Source: an uncultured Coriobacteriaceae bacterium
Lineage (GTDB): Bacteria; Actinomycetota; Coriobacteriia; Coriobacteriales; UMGS124
DNA length: 6,049 nt
Assembly (NCBI GenBank): GCA_900555105.1
Contig: USJP01000112.1
Span: 1-6,049 of the forward strand
Direction: 5' to 3'
Shown here: one piece after another, positions 4,120 through 6,049 of the stretch
Layout of the letters: the number at the start of each line of letters is the position of its first letter
How positions within the stretch are numbered: position 1 is the stretch's first letter
Position numbers and translations under genes: made by a program
The notes under the pieces: model-generated
What the model was told of the DNA's origin: nothing
Databases searched by the model: none
Seen by the model: only the letters and a program-made list of their open reading frames with translations

Positions 4120-5396
4120 CACCCGTCAATCGACTTATCGTCATCATCGCGGGTAAAATTGCAGGAGAGGTAACCCGGTCGGAAAACGGCCGCATTAGTT
4201 TCAAATACACGGACGCCTATAGCGGCACGCCCTTGTCTGTTTCAATGCCTATATCCAACCGTCTTTACTCGGATAAAATCGTCCGTCCCCATGTATACGG
4301 TCTGCTTCCCGATGACAAGACCATGCGCGCAACCATTGCTCGCCAATTTGAGGTTCGCGCCTCCAATCCCCTGGACCTTCTTTCTTGCATCGGCTTAGAC
4401 TGCCCCGGGGCCGTTCAATTCTGCGAGGCAGATGCTTTGGAACAGGCCCTTGGCCGACCAGGGCAACTTGTCCCTGTCGATGATGCGGCAATTGCAAATC
4501 GTCTCAAAAACCTGAGGGTCCCCGAGGAGAACTCTTGGATTGGGCGCAAAGAGCGCTGGTCGCTCGGGGGAAACCAGGGCAAGTTCGCCCTTTGCCGGCA
4601 AGGCGACGTTTGGTGTGAGTGCCGAGGGTCCGCGGCCACAACGCACATTTTCAAAAATGGGATGGCCGGTTACCGTCTCCAAGCGCTCAACGAATACATC
4701 TGCATGCGTTTGGCCCATGCCTGCGGACTGCCTTGCGCAGATGTCGAATACAAGCTGTTTGAAGACGAGCCGGCGATTATCGTAAGCAGATACGATCGCT
4801 CGATATCTCAAGACGGAAGCGTAACCCGCCTGCATCAAGAAGACCTCTGCCAGGCACTCAGCGTGATGCCCGACCAGAAGTACACATCGGATGGCGGGCC
4901 AGGCGCATCGGACGTCCTGCGTCTTCTCGCCTTGACACCCCACTATCAGCAAAACATCGCGCTGTTCATCCAGATGCTTTTCTTCAACTGCCTCATAGGC
5001 GCACCCGACGCACATGCCAAGAACTACTCGCTGCTTCTTGCCCCTGGGCCAAGCGTGCTCATTGCACCACTGTATGATGCAGCGTCCGGCCTGGCCTATG
5101 ATGCCCTGAGGCGCAAGGGGCGACTCGCCATGAGCATCGGCGGAGAGAATCGCTTTGGGCGAATGAGCAGTCAGGCACTAGGGCGATTTGTCCGCAATGG
5201 AGGAATCGACGAGCTGGGATTTGACCGAGCATGGTGCACGGATGCAATGGCGATGCTTGCCGATAGAATCCTCGACTCGTTGGGCAAGGTTTTCGATAAC
5301 GAGGCCCATATCCCTGGTTGCGATGATTTACGCGCACACCTTGAGGACCCAATCGTCAACAACTGCAAGACGATTCTCGCACAGCTGGGCGCATAG
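4116..5396 (+). CDS. hipA: HipA-family serine/threonine kinase toxin
   Basis: At 426 aa it is close to E. coli HipA (440 aa), a kinase that phosphorylates glutamyl-tRNA synthetase and causes growth arrest and persistence. The N-terminal subdomain (about 5-110) has G62-LLPDD and GLDCPGAVQF (93-102). Kinase motifs, in order, are SLGGNQGK (149-156; S149 matches the autophosphorylated Ser150 of E. coli HipA), TTHIFK with ATP-contact K180, LNEY (191-194), SRYDR (224-228), LHQEDLCQ (239-246) with YTSDGGPG (256-263), the catalytic loop GAPDAHAKNYS (295-305; D298 and N303), and YD321 for metal binding. All key residues are present, so it should be active. GGAGG at 4105-4109 lies 6 nt before the ATG, and the start overlaps the antitoxin stop. 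Its substrate here cannot be read from sequence; GltX is one possibility. It converges on the next gene with only 22 bp between stop codons. Confidence 0.93.
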   Translation: MTPVNRLIVIIAGKIAGEVTRSENGRISFKYTDAYSGTPLSVSMPISNRLYSDKIVRPHVYGLLPDDKTMRATIARQFEVRASNPLDLLSCIGLDCPGAVQFCEADALEQALGRPGQLVPVDDAAIANRLKNLRVPEENSWIGRKERWSLGGNQGKFALCRQGDVWCECRGSAATTHIFKNGMAGYRLQALNEYICMRLAHACGLPCADVEYKLFEDEPAIIVSRYDRSISQDGSVTRLHQEDLCQALSVMPDQKYTSDGGPGASDVLRLLALTPHYQQNIALFIQMLFFNCLIGAPDAHAKNYSLLLAPGPSVLIAPLYDAASGLAYDALRRKGRLAMSIGGENRFGRMSSQALGRFVRNGGIDELGFDRAWCTDAMAMLADRILDSLGKVFDNEAHIPGCDDLRAHLEDPIVNNCKTILAQLGA

Positions 5397-5424
5397 GCAT
5401 TGGCAAGCGCCCCTATGCCTATGC
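5391..5424. repeat. inverted repeat spanning both convergent stop codons
   Basis: GCATAGGCAT (5391-5400) and ATGCCTATGC (5415-5424) are perfect 10-bp arms with a 14-nt loop. Each arm contains the final Ala codon and TAG stop of one gene: hipA on plus, the unnamed gene on minus. No T-tract follows on either strand, so it is not a standard intrinsic terminator, but the hairpin could form at both mRNA 3' ends and act as a bidirectional stop or stabiliser. Confidence 0.65.
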
Positions 5425-6049
5425 CTCCAGAAAAGCTTGGCCCGACTGGGTTGGGGGCAAGGCGGCACCGAGGCAGGCAAGGGCGGCAGCGGGACGCACG
5501 CGGGCGATTTCAATGCCATCTACCAGGCGAGTCCTGCCCACAGGGATGTGCGCCTTGCGGGCCGCAGCCACAGATGTACCGGCAAAATACGAGATGACGA
5601 GGCTGTCGCACGGCAAGCTCGTGGCACGCAGGATTGCAGGATTTCCCTGTTCGTCGGCGCCATCGGCCAAACCCTCGGCAGCAGCGAGGACAACGACAAG
5701 GCCGTAACCCCGATCGGCCGCCGCGTCATAGGTGACGACATGCACCGTCGGGCGAGAGCAGTCGAACACCGGCCCGCACAGGCAACGCCGCGCCTTGCCG
5801 GCAAGTACCGCGGCGCCTTCATCGCCTTCGAGCTGACCGATAAGACCCGCCAAGGCAGACACCTCGTCGACCCCAACGGCATGCGCAAGACTATAGCCCC
5901 GCAAGGGATGCTTCTCGGCGATGAACGTGCGCGTTTCCTCGCAGCGGGCCGACAGCGAAGAGGAAGCCTGCACCGCACAGGCAGAAGCGAGAAGGCTGGC
6001 TATATCGAATGCCGACTCGCCGTCCCACGCCTCCAGCAGGCCTCCCCAT
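5419..6049 (-). CDS. unrecognised protein, C-terminal 209 residues (5' end beyond right edge)
   Basis: An open frame enters from the right edge (codon phase begins at 6048) and ends at TAG 5421-5419. The 209 visible residues begin WGGLLEAWDG and end SGQAFLEA. Codon use is strongly GC-rich at the third position and the composition looks like a real soluble protein: a helical Ala/Leu-rich start, a C-L-C-x5-C cluster (RRCLCGPVFDC), then alternating hydrophobic segments such as YGLVVVLAAAEGL and DSLVISYF that suggest a mixed alpha/beta fold. No membrane segment or signal is visible. The GTG at 5973 is in frame, but the frame stays open and protein-like upstream of it with no Shine-Dalgarno noticed, so I treat the gene as partial. 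It is convergent with hipA and shares the 5391-5424 inverted repeat. I do not recognise the family; FdhD was considered and not supported. Confidence 0.65.
   Translation of the reverse strand, partial: WGGLLEAWDGESAFDIASLLASACAVQASSSLSARCEETRTFIAEKHPLRGYSLAHAVGVDEVSALAGLIGQLEGDEGAAVLAGKARRCLCGPVFDCSRPTVHVVTYDAAADRGYGLVVVLAAAEGLADGADEQGNPAILRATSLPCDSLVISYFAGTSVAAARKAHIPVGRTRLVDGIEIARVRPAAALACLGAALPPTQSGQAFLEA

Noticed and set aside
5419..6049. FdhD (formate dehydrogenase accessory protein)
   Set aside because: Considered from a loose resemblance near the C-terminus, but the diagnostic VGRHNA-type segment and the usual C-terminal pattern are not visible.
6047..6049. ATG at the extreme right edge as the start of the minus-strand gene
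   Set aside because: It is one base out of phase with the coding frame, whose codons begin at 6048.

Overview
The window looks like a GC-rich chromosomal segment from a gut actinobacterium of the Eggerthellaceae/Coriobacteriia type. This is inferred from a Tat-exported flavoprotein with an FMN-binding domain, a divergent LysR-type regulator, a second Tat-signal gene just upstream and GC-rich codon use. No rRNA or single-copy marker is present, so the assignment is by gene style only.

Left part (1-646): the first 17 codons of a minus-strand gene with a twin-arginine signal lie at the window edge, preceded by a strong Shine-Dalgarno and a 5'UTR hairpin. Next comes an intergenic region of about 590 bp. 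It holds an 18-bp inverted repeat pair with related motif copies, and a rho-independent terminator for the next gene.

Centre (647-3516): a minus-strand flavoprotein reductase/dehydrogenase has a Tat signal, an FAD domain and a C-terminal covalent-FMN domain. A LysR-family regulator is transcribed divergently from it. The shared 236-bp intergenic region contains candidate promoters, two GC-rich hairpins and an 18-bp near-perfect palindrome. This is the usual layout of a substrate-responsive regulator and its target enzyme.

Right part (3517-6049): a HipBA-type toxin-antitoxin operon follows. Three palindromic operators spaced exactly 26 bp centre to centre wrap a candidate promoter. After them come an XRE-family antitoxin with an unusual C-terminal extension and a full-length HipA-like kinase whose start overlaps the antitoxin stop (ATGA). 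HipA converges on an unrecognised minus-strand gene that runs off the right edge. A 10-bp-arm inverted repeat spans both stop codons.

The best candidates for something new are the phased operator array with its long-tailed antitoxin, the flavoprotein active site (no fumarate-reductase arginine segment, a YPGCG motif and many cysteines), and the inverted-repeat element in the left intergenic region.
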